From positions 1 to 64,000 of the forward strand of contig JANQSA010000072.1 in assembly GCA_028284285.1 (NCBI GenBank): DNA of 64,000 nucleotides, given 5' to 3'. Under the pieces are notes generated by a model. That model was not told the origin of the DNA, made no database searches, and was given only the letters and a program-made list of their open reading frames with translations. Within the stretch, counting starts at the first letter, position 1, and the number at the start of each line of letters is the position of its first letter. The DNA is from Croceivirga sp. (lineage in GTDB: Bacteria > Bacteroidota > Bacteroidia > Flavobacteriales > Flavobacteriaceae). This document shows positions 25,359 to 34,951 of the stretch, one piece after another. The position numbers and the translations under genes were made by a program.

Positions 25359-26651
25359 TAGCCCGGCTTCCTGGGAATGGTACTGAAATAGCGGCCGATC
25401 TTGCATTAATTCGTTCACTTTTTGTTTTACTTTAAGAATACGCGATTCATTGTTGAAGTTCATAATGATCTCATCAATGCAACCTGCAACGGTCTCCATA
25501 TCTACCTCAGTTAATCCCCTTGTGGTAATAGCCGGTGTCCCCAGTCGTATCCCGGAGGTGATAAATGGGGATTTGTCGTCAAAGGGAACCATGTTCTTGT
25601 TAGCCGTAATATCTGCCTTTTCCAAGGCTTTTTCAGCATCTTTTCCGGTAATGTTTTTGTTCCGGAGGTCAATAAGCAGCATATGATTGTCCGTTCCACC
25701 GGAAATCACTTGATACCCCCGCTCCATAAAAGCCCTGGCCAGGGCCCTGGCATTTTTCTGAACCTGGATCATATAATGCAGGAAATGGTCTTCCAGGGCC
25801 TCTCCAAAAGCCACTGCTTTGGCCGCAATAATATGCTCCAAAGGCCCTCCCTGATTGCCTGGAAAAACCGCTAAGTCCAATAGGCCTGACATTTTTCTCA
25901 AGTTTCCGTTCTTCAAACGGATACCAAAAGGATTTTCAAAATTCTTGCCCATTAGTATTAATCCTCCTCTGGGGCCTCTTAAGGTTTTGTGCGTGGTAGT
26001 GGTAACAATATGACAATGCGGGAGAGGGTCATTGAGGATGCCTTTGGCAATTAGTCCGGACGGATGTGAAATATCCGCAAGAAGTAAAGCGTTGCAACTA
26101 TCGGCAATCTCCCGGAATCTTTTGAAATCCATATCCCTGCTATAGGCAGAAGCTCCGGCTATAATGAGTTTGGGACGTTCTTTATCCGCTATTTCCTGTA
26201 TTTTGTCATAGTCTAACTGTCCGGTGTCCTGATCCACTCCATAAAAAATAGGACGGTACAATTTACCGGAAAAATTTACGGGCGATCCATGGGTCAAATG
26301 CCCACCATGGGATAAGTCAAATCCCAGGATGGTATCCCCCGGTTGAAGGCAGGCATGGTACACTGCAGCATTGGCTTGTGACCCCGAATGTGGTTGTACG
26401 TTGGCATATTCCGCACCAAAAAGCGCCTTGGCCCTGTCTATTGCCAGTTGTTCTACTTCATCTACTATCTCACAACCCCCATAATAGCGCTTCCCGGGAT
26501 ACCCTTCCGCATATTTATTGGTCAATACGGAGCCCGCAGCCTCCATAACCTGAGGACTGGTAAAATTTTCCGAAGCAATGAGTTCTATTCCTCTAGTTTG
26601 CCGTTCTTCTTCTTTTTGTATGAGATCAAAAACCAAATTATCCCTTTGCAT
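25350..26651 (-). CDS. glyA: Serine hydroxymethyltransferase
   Basis: A PLP enzyme interconverting serine and glycine with transfer of a one-carbon unit to tetrahydrofolate. The 433-residue length is typical. The N-terminal motif [13 protein letters not shown] (about 20-32) and the Tyr-rich [16 protein letters not shown] substrate loop (about 48-63) are present. The PLP lysine is in [15 protein letters not shown] (near residue 223). The C-terminal tail RSITTRGL-like segment ([14 protein letters not shown]) is also normal. It is a stand-alone gene; its stop overlaps the last codons of a convergent unknown gene. Confidence 0.97.
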   Translation of the reverse strand: MQRDNLVFDLIQKEEERQTRGIELIASENFTSPQVMEAAGSVLTNKYAEGYPGKRYYGGCEIVDEVEQLAIDRAKALFGAEYANVQPHSGSQANAAVYHACLQPGDTILGFDLSHGGHLTHGSPVNFSGKLYRPIFYGVDQDTGQLDYDKIQEIADKERPKLIIAGASAYSRDMDFKRFREIADSCNALLLADISHPSGLIAKGILNDPLPHCHIVTTTTHKTLRGPRGGLILMGKNFENPFGIRLKNGNLRKMSGLLDLAVFPGNQGGPLEHIIAAKAVAFGEALEDHFLHYMIQVQKNARALARAFMERGYQVISGGTDNHMLLIDLRNKNITGKDAEKALEKADITANKNMVPFDDKSPFITSGIRLGTPAITTRGLTEVDMETVAGCIDEIIMNFNNESRILKVKQKVNELMQDRPLFQYHSQEAGLSV

Positions 26652-26909
26652 CTATAGTATATTAATGATGGTAAAAATACGAATTGGTACAAATACAACT
26701 GATGTAATTTGTAGTGTTTACTGTGATTTTATCCCCAGGAAATCAACATTTTCTCTCCCTATCATCATGGCCGGTAAATTGCTACTCTTAAAGCTGTTAA
26801 TCGTGTATTTCATCCAATAAATACTACCGATCGTCCTTTTTCGTTTCATAAACAGGGGATTTTGGCACATCAATTGAACCTGACATAACAAACCTTAAAT
26901 ACAAACACC
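26652..26909. other. Divergent intergenic region, glyA / TPR lipoprotein
   Basis: About 258 AT-rich bases between divergent starts. No RNA gene, terminator or ORF above about 20 codons was found. No TAnnTTTG box is clear for either gene. A partial sigma-54-like element lies at 26863-26878, discussed under rejected items. Confidence 0.4.
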
Positions 26910-28094
26910 ATGAAAAAACTATTACTTTTTGCAGTAGCATCGATTTTGGTTGCCTGTGGTGGCGTAAAAAAAACGCAAAGGGCACTTAATAGCGGTAATT
27001 ATCTCACCGCTATGAACCGGGCCATCAACAATTTGCAGAATAATAAAACCCGTAAGGGAAACCAGGACTATGTTTACCTGTTAGAGGAAGCTTTTGCCAA
27101 ACATTCCACACGGGAATTGGAGCGTATCCATTTCCTGGAAAAAGACGGTAATCCTGCCAATCTACAGGTCATTTATGAAGGATATTCCAGTTTGAAACGC
27201 TTGCAGGAGCGCATTCAGCCGCTCTTGCCCCTACCCCTCTACGACGAGGATAGAAACGCACGTTTCAATTTTAGCAATTACAATACGGTTATCCTGGAAA
27301 CGAAAAATGAACTCGCTACGTACCTTTACGATAATGCGTCCAACTTGCTGGATAACGCGTCCAACAAAAACGATTACCGAAGAGCCTATGAAGAGTTTCA
27401 ATATTTGGAAGAAATTGATCCTGGCTACGGAGATGTCGCACAGAAGATGCAAAATGCCTATGAAAAAGGACTGGATTATGTAAAGGTTCAGTTAAGCAAT
27501 ACCACCCAACAGGTCATTCCCGGGCGACTGGAGCAAGAATTGCTGGATTTCAACACCTACGGCTTAAATGACTTTTGGACACAATTCCATCCAAAGCCCC
27601 TTCAAAACATTAATTATGATTTTGCTATGCAACTGGACTTTAATCAAATCAATATTTCACCGGAAAGGGTCAATGAACGGCAAATTATCAAGGAGAAGGT
27701 GGTCAAAGATGGTTTTGAGTATGTTTTGGATAATAATGGCAATGTGGCAAAGGACAGCTTAGGTAATGATATTAAAGTAGATAGGTTTAAAACCGTAAGC
27801 TGTAATTTTTACGAGTTTACCCAGGTAAAGGCAGCTCAAATTGGGGCAAAAGTAAGCTTTACCGATCTGAGAAGTGGCCAGTTGATCAATTCTTATCCCT
27901 TGTCCAGTGAATTTATCTTTGAACATATTTACGCCAATTTTGAGGGGGATAAAAGGGCATTGGACAATGACCTGGTCGCCCTGTTAGACCTGGCAGCGGT
28001 CCCTTTTCCGAGTAATGAGCAAATGATCTATGATGCCGGAGAAGATCTGAAAACCAGACTCAAAGCCCTGGTCAATAGACATCATTTCAACTAA
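26910..28094 (+). CDS. TPR-like lipoprotein, function unknown
   Basis: A 394-residue lipoprotein: signal MKKLLLFAVASIL, lipobox LVAC (Cys16), then GGVKKTQRALNSGNYLTAMNR, an opening TPR-like helix pair. Helical repeats continue to about residue 190; the rest is beta-rich. A short in-frame tandem duplication encodes DNASN twice, 21 bases apart (27330-27344 and 27351-27365). I recognise the overall type as a conserved flavobacterial outer-membrane-associated lipoprotein but not a named family. It is followed immediately by a strong terminator, so it is probably monocistronic. No partner is suggested by its neighbours. Confidence 0.72.
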   Translation: MKKLLLFAVASILVACGGVKKTQRALNSGNYLTAMNRAINNLQNNKTRKGNQDYVYLLEEAFAKHSTRELERIHFLEKDGNPANLQVIYEGYSSLKRLQERIQPLLPLPLYDEDRNARFNFSNYNTVILETKNELATYLYDNASNLLDNASNKNDYRRAYEEFQYLEEIDPGYGDVAQKMQNAYEKGLDYVKVQLSNTTQQVIPGRLEQELLDFNTYGLNDFWTQFHPKPLQNINYDFAMQLDFNQINISPERVNERQIIKEKVVKDGFEYVLDNNGNVAKDSLGNDIKVDRFKTVSCNFYEFTQVKAAQIGAKVSFTDLRSGQLINSYPLSSEFIFEHIYANFEGDKRALDNDLVALLDLAAVPFPSNEQMIYDAGEDLKTRLKALVNRHHFN

Positions 28095-28102
28095 CAACAG
28101 TG

Positions 28103-28126
28103 GCCCCGGAGTATCCGGGGCTTTTT
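28103..28126. terminator. Rho-independent terminator between convergent genes
   Basis: GCCCCGGA, loop GTA, TCCGGGGC, then TTTTT: an 8-pair GC-rich stem with a T run, 9 bases after the stop at 28094. It terminates the plus-strand lipoprotein gene and ends at the convergent ytxJ stop. Confidence 0.9.
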
Positions 28127-28517
28127 ATAGGTAGGCAGAGATCTCTACATCTGCAATAGCGCCATGCGAAGCATGAAATGCCACAGCCCCGTCTCTAATG
28201 ATCAAAAGCTGTGGGGATTGGTGAATTACCTGAAATCTGGACGCCACCTCATTGGAAATATCCCTGTGAGCATGTAAATCCAAAAAGTAGAAATCAAGTG
28301 CATCTTTAGGTTGGGAAAAACTATCCGAGAACATCCTTAAGATCATTCTGCTTATCCCGCAGGTAGTTGAATGCTTAAAGATCAATTGCGTACGGGATCC
28401 GGAGGCTTCCATAAGCTCATCCAATTGTTCCACCCGCTCTAATGGAATCCACGGCAGCTTTTCCCTGGTTTTGTGTTGTTTCGTATTTTCTCCAAAAAAA
28501 TTTCCAAATATTCCCAT
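28125..28517 (-). CDS. ytxJ: Bacillithiol-system monothiol protein YtxJ
   Basis: A small thioredoxin-fold monothiol protein of 130 residues. The active-site region reads IFKHSTTCGISRMILRMF (about 45-62), with a single Cys followed by GISR, the hallmark of YtxJ proteins linked to bacillithiol redox chemistry. A cis-Pro-type segment (QSPQLLIIRDG) near residue 100 fits the fold. It is probably cytosolic and removes bacillithiol from mixed disulfides; that role is known mainly from Firmicutes and inferred here. A consensus promoter ends 4 bases before the ATG, so the mRNA may be leaderless. Confidence 0.88.
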   Translation of the reverse strand: MGIFGNFFGENTKQHKTREKLPWIPLERVEQLDELMEASGSRTQLIFKHSTTCGISRMILRMFSDSFSQPKDALDFYFLDLHAHRDISNEVASRFQVIHQSPQLLIIRDGAVAFHASHGAIADVEISAYL

Positions 28518-28521
28518 GGTA

Positions 28522-28551
28522 CAAATTTAAGAGGTAGTCGTCCTGGGACAA
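28522..28551 (-). promoter_or_regulatory. ytxJ promoter abutting the start codon
   Basis: On the minus strand: TTG (28551-28549), 19-base spacer, TAAATTTG (28529-28522), then TACC and the ATG. With the SRP RNA gene as a guide, transcription should begin at or within two bases of the start codon. Confidence 0.75.
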
Positions 28552-28658
28552 AAATCTTTACAAACTGACGAAATGTCCTTTGTTTTTAGGCTTTTACCGC
28601 CATTTTGACGGTTTGTTTTTCTTGGTAGGATTGTTGACATTCATACAGCAAAAAGAAT

Positions 28659-31259
28659 ATGAACGTGAACAATTTTACTATAAAATCTCAGGAAGCGCTA
28701 CAGCAAGCGCAATTGATCGCTCAGGGATTTGGGCATCAACAAATTGAAAATGAACACCTTTTTAAAGCCATCACCGAGGTGGATCAAAACGTTTTGCCTT
28801 TTCTAATGAAAAAACTCAACGTAGGAATGGGGATGATAAATCAGGTGGTAGACAAAGAACTGGATAGTTTTTCAAAAGTATCGGGGGGCGAGATCATGTT
28901 GTCCCGAGAGGTTGGAAAAACGTTGAACGAGGCGAGCATACAGGCTAAAAAAATGGGTGATGAATACGTATCCATTGAACACTTATTGATGGCAATTTTT
29001 AAATCCAAAAGTAAAATTGCCCAAATTTTAAAAGATAATGGGGTAACGGAAAAAGATTTATCCGCTGCAATAGCCGAACTCCGAAAAGGTGACAAAGTTA
29101 CTTCGCAAAGTGCGGAGGATAACTATAACGCTTTGGATAAATACGCCCGTAACCTGAACCAACTGGCCGATTCCGGTAAATTGGACCCCGTGATCGGAAG
29201 AGATGAGGAGATCAGGAGAGTGCTACAGATTCTTTCCAGAAGGACCAAAAACAACCCCATGTTGGTTGGTGAACCGGGAGTAGGGAAAACCGCAATTGCA
29301 GAGGGTCTGGCGCATAGAATAGTACAGGGGGATGTACCAGAAAATCTTAAAGAAAAGACCATTTATTCCCTGGACATGGGGGCGCTTATTGCAGGGGCCA
29401 AGTACAAAGGGGAATTTGAAGAGCGGCTAAAAGCAGTCATCAAAGAGGTCACTTCCTCGGATGGGAATATTGTACTATTTATTGATGAAATTCACACCCT
29501 GGTAGGTGCCGGCGGTGGCCAGGGCGCTATGGATGCCGCCAATATTTTGAAACCTGCTTTGGCCCGAGGGGAACTAAGGGCTATTGGCGCCACTACCCTG
29601 GACGAATACCAGAAATACTTTGAAAAGGACAAAGCCCTGGAACGACGTTTTCAGAAAGTGTTGGTCGATGAACCTGATACCGAAAGCGCGATCTCTATTT
29701 TAAGAGGAATTAAAGAAAAATATGAAGCCCACCACAAAGTTCGTATTAAAGATGAGGCCGTTATTGCCGCAGTGGAACTCTCACAACGGTATATTACCAA
29801 CCGGTTTTTACCGGATAAAGCCATTGACCTGATAGATGAGGCGGCATCCAAATTGCGTATGGAAATCAATTCCAAACCGGAAGAACTGGACGTTTTGGAT
29901 AGAAAAATTATGCAATTGGAAATTGAGATTGAAGCGATTAAAAGGGAAAACGATGAGGTAAAACTGAAAACCCTTAATTTGGAATTGGCCAATTTAAAAG
30001 AGGATCGGAATGAGATCTTTGCCCAATGGGAAAGCGAAAAATCAGTTGTAGACCATATTCAGAAGACCAAGCAGGATATTGAGAACTTTAAACTGGAAGC
30101 GGAGCGAGCCGAACGAAACGGGGAGTATGGAAAGGTGGCCGAATTGCGGTATGGCAAGATCAAAGAAGCACAGGAAATGCTGGAAAAACTGCAATTGGAG
30201 CTGCAAGAGCAGCAACGCTCCGGTACTTTAATAAAAGAAGAAGTAACCAACGAAGATGTAGCGGAGATAGTAGCAAAATGGACGGGGATCCCGGTTACCA
30301 AAATGCTACAAAGCGAGCGGGAAAAACTATTGCAGTTGGAAGAAGTGCTACACCAACGTGTTGTAGGGCAGGAGGAGGCTATTGAAGCTGTTTCCGATGC
30401 CATAAGACGCAGCAGGACTGGCCTTCAAGATGCAAAAAAACCTATTGGTTCCTTTTTGTTTTTGGGAACCACAGGGGTGGGAAAGACCGAATTGGCGAAA
30501 ACACTGGCCGCTTACCTGTTTGACGACGAAAATGCATTGACCCGTATCGATATGAGCGAATATCAGGAAAGGCATGCGGTAAGTCGTTTGGTAGGGGCAC
30601 CTCCGGGATATGTAGGCTATGATGAAGGGGGACAATTAACAGAAGCGGTCAGGAGAAGGCCCTACTCGGTAGTATTGTTAGATGAAATTGAGAAGGCCCA
30701 TCCGGATACCTTCAATATTTTGCTACAGGTACTTGACGAAGGAAGGTTAACCGACAATAAAGGTAGGGTGGCCGACTTTAAGAATACCATTATTATCATG
30801 ACAAGTAATATGGGAAGCCATATTATTCAGGAGAAATTTGAAAACAGTGAAGATGTATTCAACGCTTCCGAAGCCGCCAGGGTAGAAGTTCTCGGGTTGC
30901 TACGAAAAACCATTAGGCCAGAGTTTTTGAACAGGATAGATGATATTATCATGTTTACCCCCTTGAGTAGAACGGATATCAAGCAAATTGTAGGGGTACA
31001 GTTGGAGCAGTTAAAAAAGATGCTTATCACACAGCAAATTACATTGGATGCCACAGAAGAAGCTATCGAATACCTATCTAATAAAGGCTACGATCCTCAG
31101 TACGGTGCGAGGCCTATAAAAAGATTGATCCAGAAAGAAGTACTGAATAAGCTCTCTAAAGAGTTGCTTAAAGGCACTATACAAAGTGAAAGTATTATCC
31201 TTTTGGATTCTTTTGATGATGCCCTGGTCTTCCGCAATCAAAGTGAGTTGGTAAATTAA
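28659..31259 (+). CDS. clpB: ClpB disaggregase chaperone
   Basis: A hexameric AAA+ chaperone that threads aggregated proteins, working with DnaK. The 866 residues are full length. In order: N-terminal Clp repeat domain (about 1-145, [13 protein letters not shown]), NBD1 with Walker [10 protein letters not shown] (near 204) and Walker [15 protein letters not shown], the coiled-coil M domain (about 405-525), and NBD2 with Walker [10 protein letters not shown] (near 606) and [14 protein letters not shown]. The C-terminal D2 small domain ends [15 protein letters not shown]. No CIRCE element was seen upstream; an imperfect promoter (TTG 28605-28607, TAGGATTG 28626-28633) is possible. Confidence 0.98.
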   Translation: MNVNNFTIKSQEALQQAQLIAQGFGHQQIENEHLFKAITEVDQNVLPFLMKKLNVGMGMINQVVDKELDSFSKVSGGEIMLSREVGKTLNEASIQAKKMGDEYVSIEHLLMAIFKSKSKIAQILKDNGVTEKDLSAAIAELRKGDKVTSQSAEDNYNALDKYARNLNQLADSGKLDPVIGRDEEIRRVLQILSRRTKNNPMLVGEPGVGKTAIAEGLAHRIVQGDVPENLKEKTIYSLDMGALIAGAKYKGEFEERLKAVIKEVTSSDGNIVLFIDEIHTLVGAGGGQGAMDAANILKPALARGELRAIGATTLDEYQKYFEKDKALERRFQKVLVDEPDTESAISILRGIKEKYEAHHKVRIKDEAVIAAVELSQRYITNRFLPDKAIDLIDEAASKLRMEINSKPEELDVLDRKIMQLEIEIEAIKRENDEVKLKTLNLELANLKEDRNEIFAQWESEKSVVDHIQKTKQDIENFKLEAERAERNGEYGKVAELRYGKIKEAQEMLEKLQLELQEQQRSGTLIKEEVTNEDVAEIVAKWTGIPVTKMLQSEREKLLQLEEVLHQRVVGQEEAIEAVSDAIRRSRTGLQDAKKPIGSFLFLGTTGVGKTELAKTLAAYLFDDENALTRIDMSEYQERHAVSRLVGAPPGYVGYDEGGQLTEAVRRRPYSVVLLDEIEKAHPDTFNILLQVLDEGRLTDNKGRVADFKNTIIIMTSNMGSHIIQEKFENSEDVFNASEAARVEVLGLLRKTIRPEFLNRIDDIIMFTPLSRTDIKQIVGVQLEQLKKMLITQQITLDATEEAIEYLSNKGYDPQYGARPIKRLIQKEVLNKLSKELLKGTIQSESIILLDSFDDALVFRNQSELVN

Positions 31260-31282
31260 GGTAAACTAATCGGCTATACTGG

Positions 31283-31310
31283 AAAAGGCACCCCCACAGG
31301 TGCCTTTTTT
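31283..31310 (+). terminator. Rho-independent terminator after clpB
   Basis: AAAAGGCACC, loop CCCACA, GGTGCC then TTTTTT, located 24 bases after the clpB stop. It separates clpB from the TetR gene; an A run at its 5' side could let it work on the other strand as well. Confidence 0.88.
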
Positions 31311-31362
31311 GGTATACCATCCAGTATTTTATTTTTATATATTAGACAAAACTAAACTCAAG

Positions 31363-31959
31363 ATGTCTACCAAGGCCGAAAGAACCACTAAATACATTAT
31401 TGAAACCGTGGCGCCCATATTCAATAAGTACGGATATGTTGGTACCAGTATGAGCCACCTAACAGAAGCCACAGGCCTTACAAAAGGTGCTATCTATGGT
31501 AACTTTGAAAACAAAGAAGCGCTGGCATTATCAGCTTTCGAATACAACAGGGCTAAACTTTTGGAAAAGTTTGATGCCTTATTAGGAATTGAAGGAACTG
31601 CCGCAGGCAAGCTTGAATCCTTGATCAATTTTTTTAAACAATACGATGTATTTACCATGTCCATGGGAGGATGCCCAATATTAAATATCGGGGTTGATGC
31701 ACAATTTAATAATCCGCTCTTAGCGGCTGCATGCAAGGAAACGATCTACGAATTGGAAGGTAAAATTGCCCTCGTTTTGGAAAATGGAGTAAAGGCAGGA
31801 GAAATTAAAATACCTGTTCCCCCGTTGCAATTTGCCAAACAATTATACACTATGTTGCAGGGAGGTGTAGCTATGGCTACCATGACCCGGGACAGAAAAT
31901 ACCTGGTAAATACCGCCGCTTACTTAAATCACTTGTTCCAAAAGGAAATAAAAACATAA
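31363..31959 (+). CDS. TetR/AcrR family transcriptional regulator
   Basis: A 198-residue one-component regulator from ATG 31363. The longer reading from 31300 overlaps the clpB terminator and is rejected. The N-terminal helix-turn-helix (about 5-55) is clear: TTKYIIETVAPIFNKYGYVG, then TSMSHLTEATGLTKGAIYGNF. The C-terminal region resembles the YxaF/AcrR-C type with the GGCPILN motif (near residue 105). It usually represses a neighbouring efflux or fatty-acid gene, but no such gene adjoins it; the next gene is convergent. The ligand is unknown. Confidence 0.9.
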   Translation: MSTKAERTTKYIIETVAPIFNKYGYVGTSMSHLTEATGLTKGAIYGNFENKEALALSAFEYNRAKLLEKFDALLGIEGTAAGKLESLINFFKQYDVFTMSMGGCPILNIGVDAQFNNPLLAAACKETIYELEGKIALVLENGVKAGEIKIPVPPLQFAKQLYTMLQGGVAMATMTRDRKYLVNTAAYLNHLFQKEIKT

Positions 31960-31960
31960 A

Positions 31961-33529
31961 TCAATTCCCCTTTACTCTAAAAATCCATAATTTCTCTGTA
32001 TACCGGCCATTAAATTTGCTATCCCTTGCCTCCCGGGCTTCCTTCATGGAATCATATCGTTTAAGATAAACATAGTTATACCCGTTAAGGTCCCTGTAGA
32101 AGTACTTTGGCTCCAATCCTTTGGTTTGTAATGTTTTCATAAAATTCTCAAAATACTTTTGGGTACCAAAAACATTGGCTATCAAATAGAACCCGGGCTG
32201 CAATCCATCTGATGTATCCACCTCTTCGTATTTTTCTCCCGGGCGTACCTCGACTTCTTTTTCACGTTCCACTTTTGCAATACTATCCAGACGTGCTTTT
32301 TCCAATGCCGCTATCCTGGCAGCCGCATTTGCTCGGTTAATTGAATCCTGTTTTGCCTGTGCCAACCGTTGTTCTTTCTGTAAACGTTCTCTTTCAATAG
32401 CTTCTTTTTCACGTTCCACTTTTGCAATGCTGTCCAGGCGTGATTGCTCCAATTGAGTAAGCTGAGCAGCTTCTTTTGCTTTGTTAATAGAATCTTGTCT
32501 CGCCTGTTGCCGTTGTTGTTCTCTTTTCAGTTGCTCTCTTTTAAGGGCTTCCTCCTCAAGTCTTTTTTGTTCTGCTTCTTCAGCTATTGGTAGCTCATCA
32601 GAAGGGACTTCTCTTTTTTCCGGCTTAGTAAACTTTCGTTCCCCAAAGAAATAAGAGGCCACGATCTCAAAAGTGGGGTCTTGATCACCAGCAGGGGAAT
32701 CTAAACCCGATTCTACAAGCCCCCCTAAAGAAAGTTTTTCAGATATCGTAATTCCTGCACCCCCTGAAATACCGTAAAAGCTGTTGTATCCCCCCTGCAA
32801 CCAAAATTTGGGGTGAGTCAAAAGGGTGTTCAATCCGAATTGCGTTTCGCTATTCCGTATTGATCTTGTATACGCCTGAGGACGTAAAAAGCCGGTTTGA
32901 TTGAATAGGAAAACGGGGAAATCATAACTGATCATCCCGGTAAATGCCAGGGGCGGATCATCCCTTTCTGCATCGGAGAAATTGAATTCCAAAGCATTGC
33001 CAATAGCTATTGCTACGCTGAAACTGTCCGCGTTTAGTCTGATTCCCGGAGAAAAACGCATCAGAAAAGCATTTTCACTGTTCAGGAGCGTGGTATCCTG
33101 GGAAGTATTGGGAAGTAGATCGTCATTGGCTAATTCCTGGTCGAAAACAAAAACATTGGCCCCCAGCACAAGATCAGAGGTTTCCCCAAGAGGAAAGGAA
33201 TGTGCCACATTTAAAGCACCTCCCGTATTTAGATATATTCCCGTGTTATTCTGAAAAAACCCCAACCCTGCAGAAGTTCTCTTATCCAAATTTTGGGTAT
33301 AGTTGATAAATAAGGTGGTGGGATCACCGTCAAAGGTTTGCCATTGCCATCGTGTCCATACCGAAAGGGAGCGGGGAGTATTCCTATCCGTAGAGAACGT
33401 GGGGTCCAACAAACTGGCATTGAATTGGGTAAGGTTATGGGATCTAAAATCTGCTGGCAGGTCGTTTTCCTGACCTAAAAAAATTGCAGGGATAGCTACC
33501 GCAAACCATATGAATATGTAACGCATCAT
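31961..33529 (-). CDS. PorP/SprF-family outer membrane protein with SPOR-like tail
   Basis: A 522-residue type IX secretion-associated outer membrane protein. The signal peptide (MMRYIFIWFAVAIPAIFLG) is followed by a PorP/SprF beta-barrel (about 25-300; early motif QFNASLLDPTFS, barrel end ASYFFGERKF). A charged linker (about 305-435) contains two copies of a 49-residue unit with the core RLDSIAKVEREKE; the DNA copies start at 32254 and 32401, 147 bases apart. The C-terminal 80 residues are SPOR-like (GFYLIANVFGTQKYFENF), probably binding peptidoglycan. PorP/SprF genes usually sit beside a large secreted adhesin gene; none is present here. The start could be 33529 or 33526. Confidence 0.82.
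   Translation of the reverse strand: MMRYIFIWFAVAIPAIFLGQENDLPADFRSHNLTQFNASLLDPTFSTDRNTPRSLSVWTRWQWQTFDGDPTTLFINYTQNLDKRTSAGLGFFQNNTGIYLNTGGALNVAHSFPLGETSDLVLGANVFVFDQELANDDLLPNTSQDTTLLNSENAFLMRFSPGIRLNADSFSVAIAIGNALEFNFSDAERDDPPLAFTGMISYDFPVFLFNQTGFLRPQAYTRSIRNSETQFGLNTLLTHPKFWLQGGYNSFYGISGGAGITISEKLSLGGLVESGLDSPAGDQDPTFEIVASYFFGERKFTKPEKREVPSDELPIAEEAEQKRLEEEALKREQLKREQQRQQARQDSINKAKEAAQLTQLEQSRLDSIAKVEREKEAIERERLQKEQRLAQAKQDSINRANAAARIAALEKARLDSIAKVEREKEVEVRPGEKYEEVDTSDGLQPGFYLIANVFGTQKYFENFMKTLQTKGLEPKYFYRDLNGYNYVYLKRYDSMKEAREARDSKFNGRYTEKLWIFRVKGN
32254..32547 (-). repeat. 147-base tandem repeat inside the PorP/SprF-like gene
   Basis: Two direct copies, beginning at 32254 and 32401, each encoding 49 residues. 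They share CTTCTTTTTCACGTTCCACT almost without change and diverge further on, so the duplication is old but the phase is kept. Each unit is Glu/Lys/Arg/Gln-rich, probably a helical spacer across the periplasm. Confidence 0.8.
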
Positions 33530-33581
33530 ATTCCCAATTAAAATTTAAATACTACTTTTAAGTTAGATCAATGTAAAAAAA

Positions 33582-34136
33582 ATGCAAGACTTTCCGAATC
33601 GGTTTATCGCTAACTTCCTAAAATTATTGCTTTCTACCCTATTGATAACCGGGCTATCCGGTTGCAAGGAGGATCCCCGGGAAGACGATAATAAGGAGTC
33701 TGTGATTTCTACTTTTTACCTGATTCGACATGCGGAAAAGGACCGGGTAGATAGCACCAACCTTGATCCGGAGTTGAGTCAGAAAGGTTTAGATCGGGCA
33801 ATACGATGGGCAGAAGTTTTTGATAAGGTGAAACTGGATGCTATCTATTCCACCAATTACGAAAGAACCACTATGACCGCTGCGCCTACCTCGGTTAAAA
33901 AGGACATTGATATTCAGTTTTACGACCCGGAAACTTTGGATATTGAGGGATTTAAAATCAGAAACGAAGGAATGGACGTACTGATAGTTGGCCACAGTAA
34001 CACCACCCCGGTATTTGCCAATCAGCTTTTAGGAGAAGAAGAATACGAACAGATGGATGATGAGGACAACAGTAGCCTTTTCATTGTGCGAATAATAGAT
34101 AACCGGCCCACTGCCATACGATTGAACATGGATTAA
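33582..34136 (+). CDS. Histidine phosphatase (phosphoglycerate mutase-like) lipoprotein
   Basis: A 184-residue branch of the histidine phosphatase superfamily exported as a lipoprotein: hydrophobic FLKLLLSTLLITG, lipobox LSGC (Cys28). The catalytic motif LIRHAEKDR (about 48-56) carries the phospho-acceptor His; the second His is in VLIVGHSNTTP (near residue 137). The substrate is unknown; SixA-like and phytase-like members exist. Its stop codon shares two bases with the convergent stop of the next gene (TTAA at 34133-34136). Confidence 0.85.
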   Translation: MQDFPNRFIANFLKLLLSTLLITGLSGCKEDPREDDNKESVISTFYLIRHAEKDRVDSTNLDPELSQKGLDRAIRWAEVFDKVKLDAIYSTNYERTTMTAAPTSVKKDIDIQFYDPETLDIEGFKIRNEGMDVLIVGHSNTTPVFANQLLGEEEYEQMDDEDNSSLFIVRIIDNRPTAIRLNMD

Positions 34137-34879
34137 TTCTCTTTGGTGACCTCAACTTCTTTGAGTTCTATTTTTGAAAGTAACTCCAACCTGTTCGCTA
34201 AAAACAGGCTGTCTATCCTAAAAAAGTCTACCTCTTTTTCCATAGGGGTATAGTTGTAGTAGTCTACAAACCGAATGCCTCCCACATACCTTTCATTGTA
34301 GGCCTCACGAAAACGGATACCCCCTCCGTCTACATGAAATTCATAGGCCAGATATACCGGCTTAAATGTTGCTTTACTGATCCAATACAAATAAATGTCT
34401 TCAAAATCATCCCCCCCATTTTCCTGATCAAAAGTCACCTTTATTTTGTAGTATTCTTCTCCATGTATCACAGTCTCTCCTAACAACGTTTTATTTACAG
34501 CAGGATCATTGAGCCCATAGGGCAAGCGTGAAAAATAATGCACGCTATTCACAGAGTTGGCGTATCGGATGGCTAAGGTGTCCGGCAAAACAATCAAGCT
34601 ATCATTAAAAAACCGCCTGAGATCTTGATTTTCTTTAATGTCCGTGATGGTTAAAGAATCCGAAAACGAAATACGTTTCATCACTTTTTTTCCTTTGATA
34701 ACTTCGGAAACATAGTGTTTATCCCGAAATTGAAAGGCAACCTTACTGGTGGAATAGTGTTCTCCTCCACTCACTGAAATGGACCGATCTACAATACCTT
34801 GTGCCGTTAGACTTACTTTTTTGGGATCGTGGCAAGAAAAAACCAAAATACTACTTAAAATGAAAACAATTCTGTGCAT
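34133..34879 (-). CDS. DUF6503-type lipoprotein
   Basis: From ATG 34879 there are 248 residues, with signal MHRIVFILSSILV and lipobox VFSC (Cys16). A longer reading from 35065 has no signal and overlaps smpB. The mature part is beta-rich, opening GIVDRSISVSGGEHY and containing a KVTFDQENGGDDFEDIYLYWI strand pair (split: KVTFDQENGG, DDFEDIYLYW). This matches the conserved Bacteroidota family DUF6503, proteins resembling outer-membrane lipoprotein-sorting folds. The function is unknown. It is divergent from smpB across 72 bases. Confidence 0.72.
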   Translation of the reverse strand: MHRIVFILSSILVFSCHDPKKVSLTAQGIVDRSISVSGGEHYSTSKVAFQFRDKHYVSEVIKGKKVMKRISFSDSLTITDIKENQDLRRFFNDSLIVLPDTLAIRYANSVNSVHYFSRLPYGLNDPAVNKTLLGETVIHGEEYYKIKVTFDQENGGDDFEDIYLYWISKATFKPVYLAYEFHVDGGGIRFREAYNERYVGGIRFVDYYNYTPMEKEVDFFRIDSLFLANRLELLSKIELKEVEVTKEN

Positions 34880-34936
34880 GGTGGTACTTGTTACCTCATA
34901 AATATCAGGTGGTATTACATATTGTACGTTATGAAC

Positions 34937-34944
34937 TACTTTTG
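34937..34944 (+). promoter_or_regulatory. smpB -7 box close to the start codon
   Basis: TACTTTTG, an exact TAnnTTTG match ending 7 bases before the smpB ATG at 34952. The only nearby TTG (34922-34924) is 12 bases upstream, too close for the usual spacing. The predicted 5' leader is 2-4 bases. Confidence 0.55.
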
Positions 34945-34951
34945 CACCGCA

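Noticed and set aside
26863-26878. Sigma-54-like promoter TGGCAC-N5-TTGAA upstream of the TPR lipoprotein
   Set aside because: The -24 element matches, but the -12 element has GA where GC is required, and no enhancer-binding protein gene is nearby. It is probably chance.
34874-34951. N-terminal extension of SmpB
   Set aside because: It would place coding sequence over the divergent gene's start and a TAnnTTTG box; the family length fits ATG 34952.
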